A stretch of 64,000 nt of DNA from Phoronis australis (lineage: Eukaryota > Phoronida > Phoronidae). Shown here one piece after another: positions 45,641 to 57,719 of this stretch. How positions within the stretch are numbered: the first letter of the stretch is position 1; each line of letters starts with the position of its first letter. The stretch spans positions 1,125,066 through 1,189,065 of the forward strand of contig NMRA01000004.1 in assembly GCA_002633005.1 (NCBI GenBank). The letters are read 5' to 3'. The position numbers and the translations under genes were made by a program. The notes beneath the pieces were generated by a model, which ran no database searches, was not told the DNA's origin, and saw only the letters and a list, made by a program, of their open reading frames with translations.

Positions 45641-46427
45641 TCTATATATATATATTTTTGGTGCCCCTCTTACCCTTACATAGTTGCTGATGCAGATCCA
45701 TGCTGCTATTTTAGTTGATGACAAATGAACGTCACAGACACACTGGTTATGTCTAGAAAGTGCTGGGCTGTGAAAAAATGACAAAATGACTGAAGATTTA
45801 CACTTTCCTGGGTTATTGTAAAGGAGAGTTAAATGCATCTGGCTAAGACCAGTTGTAAAAACTATTTTTTAATATTGTCAAGAGTTTTCATGTGAATATC
45901 CAAAGTCCGATGTCTTTCAATCAGTGTAAACGAAATTATGAACTTACCATAGAGCCACCTGCCAACAGACTAGTTCCCCCCTCCATGCAGATATCTCAAG
46001 TGCCATCTTTTGGTGATACTTGGAACCAGGATGTTAGATTTTAGGAATGTTGAAGCACACATGGTCAGTAAAATTCACTTTGTTATTTAAGTGCAAATGT
46101 ATGGCCTTTGAGATGCTACTGTGAAGTAACTGGCATATTATGGTAGAATTGGGTATCAGACTCGAACAATACATATTCCTGAGAAAGATGTGCTTAGGAA
46201 CTTAACCTGAAGATAGGGATGTCTAGGTGAGCTTCAGTCTGGTAACTGTCATATTTTGGACTGTAGTATTTAAAACTGCCAGTTATGGGAAGGTAGAAAT
46301 TTACATGAGCAATGTGAAAAATAACAAAGAATTGCATATTCTTAAACAACTTTCTTGTTTGCAAATAAAGATTAACTGCCATTTATCCATTTTTGCAAAC
46401 AAACTTGGAACTGTATTTTCTAACTTC

Positions 46428-46750
46428 TTGTAGAACTCTTCTGATTATATGGTGTTTTTGTCATAGTCAAGGGTATTAGGAGCTGGGATTGAAATATGGT
46501 GTCTAGTGCCTTTTAACATTTAGATAATTTAAATTAATTGTGAACCTCCATTGCGTTGTTTCACTTTTCATCAAAGAATATTTAACTTTTTGTAGAAGAA
46601 CTCTTTCGATTTTATGGTGTTTTTGTCTTAGTCAGGGATATGGGTCAGTTTGGAATGAGCTGTGGTGTCCAGTGCCTGTTGCCATTTACATTATTTTAAA
46701 TTAATTGTGAACCTGCCTGGGGGTGTTTCAAAGAATGTTTGTCACTTTTT
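46428..46750 (+). repeat. Tandem duplication, ~163-bp unit
   Basis: TGTAGAACTCTTCTGATTAT..TTTAAATTAATTGTGAACCT..AAGAATATTTAACT is repeated at 46591-46750 as TGTAGAAGAACTCTTTCGAT..TTTAAATTAATTGTGAACCT..AAGAATGTTTGTCAC. Divergence is moderate. Non-coding. Confidence 0.75.
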
Positions 46751-47271
46751 AACATATGAAAGAATTGATATTTTCAGACTCCTCCTTGACTGAAAAATCT
46801 TCATCCGTCCCTCGCAACATCTCACAGTCATTAATAATTATATGACTCGCATTTTTGTGGAATAAGTCTTATTGTTTTGATTGTGAATTTCTGAAAAAAT
46901 AAATCACTAGCAATACACTGGGATTTGTGATCTGCCATTCAAATCAATTGCAATGAAAAATATGGATATACTTTTGCATGGTATGTGACTGTTGGATTTT
47001 TGACATATAAGTTATTTACGCTTTAAGTGGGTAGCTTTCCAGGGTATTCCCAGTAATCCTATATGGTTCGCATTAAGGTATAGTAAATAAATTTAAACCT
47101 ACAGTTCATGAAGTTGATTGCTGGATTGAACTATACTATTGATATCAGGCAGTTAATTGGGTCAGCAAGTTATGTTTTTGGTAACTGTCTTTTCATTATG
47201 GCAGCATTAATTGTATGGTAACTTGGCAGAGGCATGCTGGTCTATCCTTCTTTTAGGAAAGCAGGGATTTT

Positions 47272-47514
47272 GCTGTTTTCTCTAGGTCTTGGACATTTGT
47301 TCTGAAGTGTCAAAATCTGTTGGAATGTTTTGAAAATCAGCCCAATAAAATTCGCCACTGGAGTAGGGTGGCAGAATTCATCAGTGATAAAGAAAACAAC
47401 AACTTCCAAACAGAGTGGTTCTTTGCCTTGAATTATCAAGTTTGCGACAAAAACATGAGTGGCAAAGGGAGCTAATGTTGTCCACACTATTCCCAAAAGT
47501 CTCAATCAGGCAAA
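47272..47514 (+). repeat. Dispersed repeat R5, copy 1
   Basis: TGAAGTGTCAAAATCTGTTG, TTTTGAAAATCAGCCCAATA, AATTCGCCACTGGAGTA and CACACTATTCCCAAAAG align with 52111-52295 in the same orientation. Divergence is moderate and the copy at 52 kb is shorter. Non-coding. Confidence 0.7.
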
Positions 47515-50500
47515 TGTCTGGGCTAAAGTAAAATCAGTCGGACACTCTGAAAAGAAATCAGACAGTCAGATGAACAATGCTTAACAATATCTGGATATCT
47601 TGTAGTTTTTGTACAAATTTTCAACATTGGCCAGCCTCTTATACTTCAAATTTGACTAAACAGGAATTTATTAAATGGATATTATCAACCTGAAATCCTT
47701 GTGGTTGCCACCAAACGCTCTGCTGTTGGAGATTTATTCCCACTTCTCAACTGGCTGAGTATTTTATGGGTGCTCAGCTGGTAAAGTTGCCTGTCTTGAT
47801 TTCAGCGAATGTCTGGCAGGCAACATTGAGAATTGGCAGTTTGAAGTCAAATCTGAAAAACAATGGATTTTGTTGTTTATAGTTCTAGTCAAAGCGAATA
47901 ACTTCAAGAAGGCTATCCCATCTTACAAGGATGAAAATAAGTGCTCTGACTGTAAATCACACAGAGGCCCTTTGAAAGTTGCATCCACTAGCTTGTAGTC
48001 TGATAAAAGTACAAACTGCAGCATGTGCAGAAGAATTGCTTTAATGAGCTAACATGTGCAAATTAAGAAAGAAAAAAATGCCTCTGTGTGTGTGTAATAA
48101 TCAGCTAAATATTATAAATGACAGAACTTGAGCAAATAAATTGATTTTATCTCAAACGTTTGTCATTGAACTCTCATACACATGTCAGTGTAGCGTGGGT
48201 GTGCCCTGAGGGGACACTTACAATGGGGAGGTATACGGGATGCGATGCTCTTGTTGGGCAACTTTTTCAAAGAGATTACATAAGGAAAGGCCATTTTCAA
48301 TTAAATTTTCCATGAAAAGTTCACTTTGTGGACTTGAACTTTGCCAAAGGGTCCATTTTTGCAGCTACACAGGATAAAAGTGTTTCGGTTTTATCAAATT
48401 TTGTTGTGTTAAAAATAATTAGGTTTCAATTTGTATATAATGATAACTGCATTTTGTGTGGCTTAAATATATTACAAAAGGATTATGTTGGAAACAATGT
48501 CTTTCACAGAAGCTTCCAACCACTGGGTCGCTTTTAATCACTGGGTCTCTTAAAGGACGGGGTTCCATCTTACCCGCTTTCTATCGAGGTGGGTATCCTA
48601 ATTTCCTAGGAACACACCCTGTAAAAAATGTAGTCTAGCTCCTGTGGTGTGTATTGCCAGAAAATGTCTTATTCCAACTAAGCTTCCTCGGTTGTGTTGC
48701 AATTAAAATGTGTCACAAAATTGGGGGTTTAGCAAGTATCATTCCAGAATGTACAAATTTCAAAGTTTGATTAGAAAAACAGTGTACTTCACAGTGTAAA
48801 AACTAGTGCCTGCAACCAAGGAGAGCACCTGGAGACATTCATTATCTGGGATAAATATCACATTATGGTTCTGACATTATCAGTACTGTTCAAGGCACCT
48901 ATTCATAATCTTCATTAAAGTAGGTTCCAATTTGTTGGAATTACTCTCAAGAATTAAATGAGGGTGCTTAACATTTTTAATAGGGACCACGCACCTATTT
49001 AATGGCCAACATCAATATTTGAACTGTGTGTGGAACATAAACTAAAAAAGATATTTCCCTAAGGTATTTAATAAAGCTCAGATTGGCTGTAAACATTGCA
49101 GACCACTTGTTGCCGAGGCTTTGGCGTACCTTCACTTGAACTGAACCTCTGAAAGAAGTTGTATGGCCTCCATTGCAATTGTTTAACTGTGGCTCTTCAG
49201 GTACGCGTGGTTATGTAAAGGAGTTAGACTGACTTAGTGTGTACGGTAGTTATGTGAAGTTTTCAGTTGAACAGTATACTGTTCGCAGGTAGGTCACATT
49301 TTCTTCACTACATTGCTATCTATTTTGTTTATGTTGTCCTTGATTATAAGATGCAGATGACTTCATTTTTTTTCGTCAGCTTTATGAATGGATTAACAGC
49401 GCCTTGCTTGTCCTTTTGGTCTGCTTTGCATCAACATTCTTCACATATGTCAGAAATTCAAAGCTTTCTGCATGTCTTAAGTTGTCCTAGATTTTCCTGA
49501 AATCCACCACTAAACGTCTGAGTGTAGTTACACATATGGAACAGGTATACATCTAAAGCATTCAGACGAAGCTCCCCCCCCCTCCTGTATTGCCCTGTTA
49601 TGATTGGTGGTTTCGTTAATCTCACAGATGACTGTAACTGGCATCTCATGGCAATAATGTCTTAATTAATTATGGAACAGTGTTTCCTTCCAGTAAATTC
49701 CTGATCATTCTGGGGCATATGTATTTGCAATGACGATTTCACGATTTCTGCTTACGCCCGCTATCATAACTAGGAATACCCCAAAAAATTCTGGATACTT
49801 TTAGTGTTTCTCAAAATCGATGTTGACGGAGGTGTGGCAAGTAATGTCAAGTTACTGTATAAAAATCAATCACTGTCATGGGCATTTTTCGCCAGTTCAC
49901 TCCATTTGCATCGAAATGTATTTGAATGGCTTATGTGCGTTCCGAAATGTCACCAAAGAACCAAAATCAGCTTATTGAAAATTCAGTTGAACGAAATCAT
50001 TCTGCCCTGCTATTGTGTGCACATAAAATGTTCAGTGCTGGAGGAAATATAAATGTCTAAACAGGAAAACAAATTGGCTGACCTAAGAAATGTAAATAGA
50101 ATAAGGCTGTGCAAGGAATAAACTCAGCTTATTTTGCCCTACAAGTTAGAGTACCATCCACCATGGGGTAATCTTTATTTACCTTAAGGCTCTATGATCA
50201 ATATTTGTGTGTAAACATGGCCTTTTGTACAGGTGTCAGCTCTGTTTCTCTTGGTCAATTGTCCGTGGGTGTGAATACATAGGCTGACTGTGGTGTAGAG
50301 CACTTGACAGGAGGAAAGAAAATGAAGTAATCAGTTGGCAACTTTGACATTTTAATTAGGATTGGATAAAACAAAAGAGTTTGCGTTTGTGCCATTGGTA
50401 CTGTCCTTTTTCTTATTAATGCTTGTCACTCTTAGAGAACTGTGTAATCATTTGGTCTGTGGCTTTAGCATGGGTTAGGACTTGGATTTTAATCGCTCAA

Positions 50501-52110
50501 GCTATGTTTGCTTCTTTCTTTTGAAACTTGGAGCAATATCCACGAAGTTAAGCTTATCACAGGTTTAAATCAACTGTCACCAGCTTCTTTGTGTGTGCTT
50601 CTAAGCTTACAAGAAAAATTGATAGGGACAAGCACATTTTGCCCTTATTTCTAAATTGAAAACCCTGTTTAACCAAATAAAAATTTGCTTTGAGAATCTA
50701 ACAAGTTAGCATGAATGTCTTTATACATTGAGCTTGAAGTCTGCTTCTGTAGGCGTATGGAAGTGACAGCAAGGTTATTTAGGGTTTTCCCATTGGCTTG
50801 TGTGCTAAGCCAACATTGAAGTTATTCCCTGGTATTTGACGAAAATATCTGCAAATTCTAAATGCATCTTGTACCATTGATGTGTGGATGCTTCAGTGTT
50901 GAAACTGCCCATTTTTTGAAGTTAACTTTCATTTTTAACTTCGATCCAAGTCCGAATTTAATCATTACTTCTGATTGACTTTCTCTTAAACGTTGAAGGG
51001 TGGGCATTAGTGAGATATTCTTCCACACTTCTGACCTAAACATGAAAATAACAAAGTAGGCTTATGACCTGGAACAAAATAGTACAAGAAATTTCCATGC
51101 TACTGCAGTAACTAGTTTCTAGTGGAAAACAAAGAAATTAACTCCAATTGCAGCCCACGTGATATTTTTCAGATGCCTCAAAAAATGTCTGGGGGACACC
51201 GACACCAATTTCTATCAAAGTGTGAAAAGTTTTGTGTCAGTCACACTTTTATGATTGAATAACCTGGTTATAGACTTGTATTCCAGGCAGTGAGAAAGAA
51301 ACACAACTATTTTGTTGTCTGTAAAAAAACAACTTCTTGAATAAAAAAATTTCCAGTTGACATGTTTCATTTTTCACAAATTATTTTGCGTTATACATAT
51401 AAGTAAAACTGACTACTACCTATAGATGGTGTTGTGATCATTTTCTTAGTTTTCTGTAGTGTCCAATAGGTGGTGATAGTTGCGAATAGCTTACTGATAG
51501 AACAGATCGAAGTTAACTTCATTTCCTGATGACAAGCAAAGTAAATGACACGTTTAAACCATTGACTGCGAATGAGTGTATTTAGGCCCGTGTGCCTTTT
51601 AGTGAAGTTGCACCTATATCTGGAAGTAGGTGTATACGCTTATATATGAAACACTGCCAAAGATTACTGAAAATTTTGAAGTTGCTGTGAGAATTAAACA
51701 TGACTTATCCGTTACAAAAGGTCAATGTTGATGAGCATCCCATTTAACATTACCGTAGCTTGCTTAGCTTGTCACCTTCCGCACCATGATAAATCCAACG
51801 GTTGATCCCAGTGACGACTTATGCAGCATTATAGGCATGTAAGGGCACTTAATTGGTACCAAAGGACAGGTGACGGTGAGGAGTTATGCGATGATGAGTT
51901 TAAAAGCAATGCAGCTTGTATTACAAAAACATCATTGCTGTATAATTGGTACTCTCTTGCAAGCCATTGAAAAGCGGAAAATATGTTCATTGCAATTATT
52001 AATATAATTGTTCAGTATTGAATACCGTTGTTTGCTTGTATTTTTTTTTCTTTGTATGTTTTTTTCTAATTTTGGCTAAAATTCAAGTAAAAATCGACTT
52101 TCAGTTTTTC
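47515..52110. other. No gene seen
   Basis: Non-coding AT-rich sequence. The open segments at 48328-48638, 49267-49500 and 49804-50052 are short and motif-free. A C-run occurs at 49573-49581. Nothing else is recognised. Confidence 0.5.
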
Positions 52111-52295
52111 CCATTTTCTCTATGTCGTGGCCATGTGACCTGAAGTGTCAAAATTTGTCAGGACATTTTGAAAATAAGCTGGACAAAATTTGCCATAGGA
52201 GTATAATGACCAAACTTTGGCCCATATTGATCGGCAATAGAGAAAACTTTCGTATGAAATTATGTACACTATTCCCAGAAATGAATCAGACAAGA
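52111..52295 (+). repeat. Dispersed repeat R5, copy 2
   Basis: TGAAGTGTCAAAATTTGTCA, TTTTGAAAATAAGCTGGACA, AATTTGCCATAGGAGTA and TACACTATTCCCAGAAATGA match copy 1 at 47272-47514. Confidence 0.7.
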
Positions 52296-52745
52296 GTATA
52301 ATGAAGTACCATAAGACACACCTAGTAAACCAATAATTGTACTTACTCTGGTGAAATTTCATTGTTTTGGGAAACAATATCAATCATTTTGTCAAATTTC
52401 TCACCAAAATAACTTTTCTGGCAGTTGATAGTGAAATCAGACTTGAACTTAAATATGGAACTTTATTGTTACTTTACCGTCTGACTGAGCAGGCCATTGA
52501 TGTCAATGATCTACTTAGCTCTAATTGTTTCCGTTTTTTTACAGAATTTGAGTAGCGGACAAGATCATGAGCTGACAATTTGGAACTGATATTCTAGTGA
52601 GTAAATTATACACAACTTGAAAAAGTTTAATTTTGGTATAAGGTCTTGTTGGTAAAATCTCCAATTTTGGACAAAAATTTACCTTTTCTCATATTTCAGG
52701 TGCTTCCAACATTGTCCTGATTGGTTGCATGTTTTGTGATGGTAG

Positions 52746-53065
52746 TTATTATGCGCCCACATATTTATATGTGGACGCATTATGGTATAGAACTTGGAAC
52801 GTGGAAAACCATGAATTTGGCACAGTGTATCTTTCATGGAAAAATGGCGAGACAAAATTTCACTTGCCTGTCACATCATGTCCTAAATTGGTTAGATTTT
52901 ACTGTTGTGTTTGAATTCCTTTCTTTCGTTTACCTGCGGACTTATTGTAATGAATAGAGTGGTAATGAAAATGCCGAAGACTTCCAACTAAAAAAGCACA
53001 GTTGGTTCTGGTCTTTGTTTTTTTTCTGAAAATTGATGCTTTGGTGCGGTATTTTTAGTTGCCCT
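52746..53065 (+). repeat. R1 element, longest copy, with hairpin head
   Basis: It begins with an imperfect 17-bp hairpin (TTATTATGCGCCCACATATT, then TATATGTGGACGCATTATG) that is nearly identical to the head of the 57.72 kb array. The body (GGTATAGAACTTGGAAC.., CATCATGTCCTAAATTGG, AGTTGGTTCTGGTCT, GCGGTATTTTTAGTTGC) is shared with the partial copies at 753-870 and 4441-4515. It has no meaningful ORF. The two frames open here (52721-52957 and 52729-52914) are repeat-derived. Confidence 0.65.
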
Positions 53066-54524
53066 CTTTTTCACCTGAGGCGACCAAAAATGATGCAGGT
53101 TTTTTGGGGGAATAGCTTGTGCTCATGGCCGTGTTGACTGGGGGGAAGGTAGTGCTTCAGTTACGTGTAATTATGCCTCACTTGCTAAGCCATGGCATTT
53201 CAAATCTTGTCTTGTGAAAAGGGGATCTTGGGTGGCCACTTTTTTCTTTGAGAAGTAAGCACAGGTCTCAAAATGAGACAGGTCCGGACAAGAACCAACT
53301 ATTTTTTGTGGGCTTCGTTTATTTTTTTCACTTTTTTCTTGAAGCAATTTCTAGTTGAAAAGTATTTTAGATTTACTGGCCAGCATTGGGAGTCACTGCT
53401 TATTGGAACCAGAGCTTAGTGTTCTATTGGGTGAAGTTCACTGGGACTTGTGGTAATGCCAGAGACTTAGCAGACGCCACTGATTGGTCGATTTTGATTA
53501 CAGGGCATCTTAACTCATTGAAACCTGTGGTGAGGTAAATCAAAGGAGAAGAACTGTAGAGCACAGAGTCTACCAGTAAGAGAGAACAAGAGAGAACAAG
53601 AGAGACAGAATTCATACCAGGCCAGTTTCCCTGTTATTTAGGTAAGGTTTTATTTGTAGCTTACGTGTAATCCAAAAATTGTGCAGTAGTTACGTCTCCT
53701 TACTTGTTGTGCACATGGTTGAGCTCTGCACACACACCTCTCCCTTTGTTTTGTCTGCATTGCTTAGCTATATTTAACATGTATCGGAACCCAATGAAAG
53801 TGGTTGGGAATCTTCGTTTCATCTTGGATCACTGTAGATCTCTGATGAACGCGGGCCTGTTTTTGATCTCTCAATCTTCTTCTTTCAGTGCTTCAATATG
53901 GCATTGTGTTACCTCTTTGCTATCAGAGACGATATTGTTTCACTTTTTAATTGAAACCATGTGAAGACGATTAGCTTGTTCTCCCTTGACATTTCCACTT
54001 GAATTTGCCGGCAGGGTGCATGTTACAAATTGTTCTTTCTCTGCTGACTAACTCGGCTATTCCTTTTTGTAGGGAATTTTCCTTGAACAATATTCGCTCC
54101 AAATTATATTGTAACCGTAGGTTTTGAAACTTAAAATGAAACCAAGAGGTTAATAGCTTTTTACGTGTCTGAAATCAACTAAAGAGCAAATAACTAGGAC
54201 CGTGTGTTCCTTGTTTCAAAGTCTGCAAAACTAGAAAAACCACAGGCATTTTGCTCCTCGCTCCTGCTAAATTCGACCCCTACGGTTGTATGGACACAAT
54301 AAGCAGAGAGAGATCAGCATTATCCAAACTAACCGTACTTTTATCAGCCCTTCCATGGAAGACAAAGTTCCTTGCAGACCATGCGGACATTCTTATAATC
54401 AGCCTTCTTTTTTTATAAATGCAATTCTTTTATTGCAACCTGTAGTTTGTTTCTTATGAACCACAATTGACCCATCGCAAGCTTCGCCCCCCCCTCGCCA
54501 AGAGTCGACAAACAAACAATAAGT

Positions 54525-54553
54525 TTTACCTGACGTGTTATTTGTCAGGTAAA
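54525..54553. other. 10-bp perfect hairpin
   Basis: TTTACCTGAC and GTCAGGTAAA pair perfectly around a 9-base loop. No family is recognised. Confidence 0.6.
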
Positions 54554-54731
54554 TTGGCGGCTTCAAAACGAAGGTGTGTCAAGAATGCTGCGTTCTGATT
54601 GTTCAGTTAAGGCATCTCTCAAAGTCCTGGCAATAGGTCAATTCAGTTTATACACCTGAACTCGGTTCTTTTCTCATGGACCACTTTCTGTTTTATGACT
54701 AACGGAAGTCACACTTGGCATTATGTAAGAT

Positions 54732-55019
54732 ATGCTTCTAACAATGCATCGAATCTATGTGTCCTGGGGTGGTCTGCTGAACTGTATTTTGCTGGGTCCG
54801 CAGCTGGAAAATAAGCCAGTAGTTGCCCATTTAGAAACGTTACTTGAAAGACACGTAGGAAGCTTGCATAAGAAAGGGTTTGGTTACAGAAGCACCACCT
54901 TTTTGGAGGCTAGTTCCGTAAACTCAACCCTTTTTAGGGATTCTACGTCAGCTGAATTTTTTACCCATAAGCCTGAAACAGTACAAGGAAAGACGTCGTG
55001 TTGTCAGTCGTCTATGTGA
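54732..55019 (+). other. Open segment of 95 codons, doubtful
   Basis: It contains PQLENKPVVAHLETLLERHV and then KGFGYRSTTFLEASSVNSTL. The middle has a protein-like residue mix. A CCGCAG acceptor-like site lies inside at 54796-54801, but no matching donor or family is recognised. A chance ORF is as likely as an exon. Confidence 0.15.
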
Positions 55020-57719
55020 GACCCCCTCCCCCGGCTGTTTGTACGATGCTACAATCGGAACGTAATTATGAAGTGAGAAAAGAATTGTATGCAGAATTAC
55101 AGCACATGAAAAGAGGTCTTCAGCACGTGATAAAGAAGAAACGAACGCTGTTAGTGAGCACACCCTTGCAATCATGAGATTCAAAGAATTATAGATTGAC
55201 GCTGTTTTTGATTATAGTAACAGCTTTGTTCTCGAAGTTAAGGTGTTTTTGGCAGTGTTGAAACCCCAATAACACTACATTTTGAGAATAATTCTAGCAT
55301 TATTTATTGACACCTCGTATCACTACCAAGCCTGGCAGAAAAAAACTCAAGTGTGGTGCACTTTTCAAAGAGATGGGTCGAGATTCACCCACTTTGCAAG
55401 TATGCGCATAATTAACTAGTGCTAATGGAGAGCATTGTGGTGATTGGCCTGTCATAAAAGTAATTACCAACATAACTCACCTGTTTTCAATGGAACGGCA
55501 CATCTTATTATTCAGAAATGGTAGGCCATTTGCAATACCTTTTTTTTATTCAGTGAGGAAAATATTGCGCAGGCATACCCTCATCCGGTTTTGAATGAGA
55601 TTTCATTTTTTGACAAAGTTGTTGTGAGCACTTTCAAAATTAAGCCATGCCCAGCCTGACAATAGTTTATGGCTGTGTAAGATGAACCATGGGTAGTGAG
55701 GTGCAGGGATCTTGTCCTCAGTTAACCAACATTGTACATGGTGTGTTCACTTGAATGTCAACCTGTTAAATTACCCACCACTCTCTGAACTTGGCTGGAA
55801 AAAATACCAAACTGACTAATGAACCAAAAACTAATTCTTGTTCTGCACTAACTCTCTAACTTGAATTTTTTATTCTTTGTTTAACCTACTAAAATGACAG
55901 AATTTTGGTTTGTGACATGTAATACAACTGAAGTGGTGTCCTGGCTGAGTTATGAGATTATAATAAAGCATGTTCAAACCTGCAATTCTTAATTTTCTGG
56001 TGTTCATTGTCTAGAGTTTTGTGAAAACCTGCTCTGTGGTTACCCCAAAAGTGAGCTGTGAAGAGTCATCAATATTTGCCTAGAGCTATTATTATAAAAA
56101 TTGGTCCTGAATCAGCAGTTCACATTGGAAACAGTAGCCACAGTGTAAAAATGTTCAGACACTTTGTATTTGTACATTTAGTTTAATCCTTGATAACCTG
56201 TCATCCAAACACAGAGCTTTAACACAACAAACAGTTTTGCCTGACTTGTAGACACATACACAGAGTTTGACTTGTGCAAACAGTATGCTAATTTTGGCTA
56301 TTTCAAAGAGATTGCTATGCTTCGAATATCTTAATTGCAAACACTGTAAGCTCACCTAAAATTTCTTGTGTTAATTGGCAGCATAAGTCAAACTGTGTTA
56401 CTGTTTTCCACACAGTTTCACATTGCGTTTTGTTTGCATTAATGTATTTCATGCATTTTAACACTCCACTTTGTTTTTAAGTTGTTACGCATGTTGCATA
56501 GAAAGATTCTATTCGTCAAAACTTCTTGTTAAGATTTTGACCACACTGTATTTAATCAAAACACTGGAACATTCATTATTAAATCGTTGAAAGGGATTGC
56601 CTTCCTATTTAATTCTATAAACTATTGATTTTACGCCAATGCTTTGAGCCCAGCATGACTTAGCCTCTTTCTCATTATACATCTCAAACATTGTGTCCTT
56701 ACCATCTTAACTTATGAACCTCATCCAAACATCCATCCAATATACTGATCTTACACCCTTATTGTGGTAAAATCATAATTTGATCACAACAATCTTATAG
56801 TTTCAAAACTGACAGTATTTCTTGTTTAAAGTGCAGACCCAGTCTTTTATAACTGGCTTCGAAAAAAATGCTTGGTGAAAAGCTAGCCTGAAGCACGTGA
56901 GTTTTGGTATGGTTAATGTGCCAAAATCGGTGTGTGAAAGAGTGCACAAGTATGTAATTAATCATGGTCTCAACACATCTTACTTTGAGCCCTTTCAACT
57001 ACAGCTGCTTGCCTGGCCTCTGTTTGATTAATGATCTACCTGAATATTGTTGAAATGAGAAGCTTCTCATCCTGCTCAGTGTTCCACTATACTAGTAGGC
57101 ATTGCTGGCTGTCATGGCAACCTCTGTCCAATTGTCATCATCGGTGTCTTTCTTTCCTTAGCTGGCTTCCATAGATCCAATACATTAGCCATGCGCTGTC
57201 TTCCACAGAGCCAAGATATTATTCAATCATGTATTGCAGCAAAAAAAATCTTCGATTATGTTCTCAAATGTAATTCTAACCCATAATCATTCTATCTCAA
57301 AATTCAACATTCCAACCTTGCCGACTAATCACTTTAGTCAGCCACTATTTTGCTAGAAAGAATCTGCTGTGTACTCCTGGAAATTCTCGCCTTTCTTTTG
57401 TGTGGTTTAGTGCGTGGTATTGTGTGATCTTGAAGTACTCACGTCTATGGTTTATGCTGCTCCGATTGATATTTGAGATTGGAACAGATATTACTTGTTC
57501 TTAATACAGAAGCGTAAGGAAATTTATCCTATGGTAATGATATTGACAAAAAATGTAAGTTGCTATCACTGATTGAAGTGCTCTTGCATATACTGTTAAG
57601 AAAAAATGACAAAACCTCAGATGTTGTTGAAATTTTGGCAAAATTTGTTACTTGCGGTTTGCTATGAAAGTTTGCTTCAACATTGCACCCGTTTTCAACC
57701 ATGGGAAATTTTTGTTACA

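Larger units (their letters stand above)
53066..57719. other. No gene seen
   Basis: Non-coding sequence. It contains a short AGAGAACAAG decamer run (53581-53605), a 10-bp stem hairpin at 54525-54553 and an unrecognised 95-codon open segment at 54732-55019. Confidence 0.5.
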
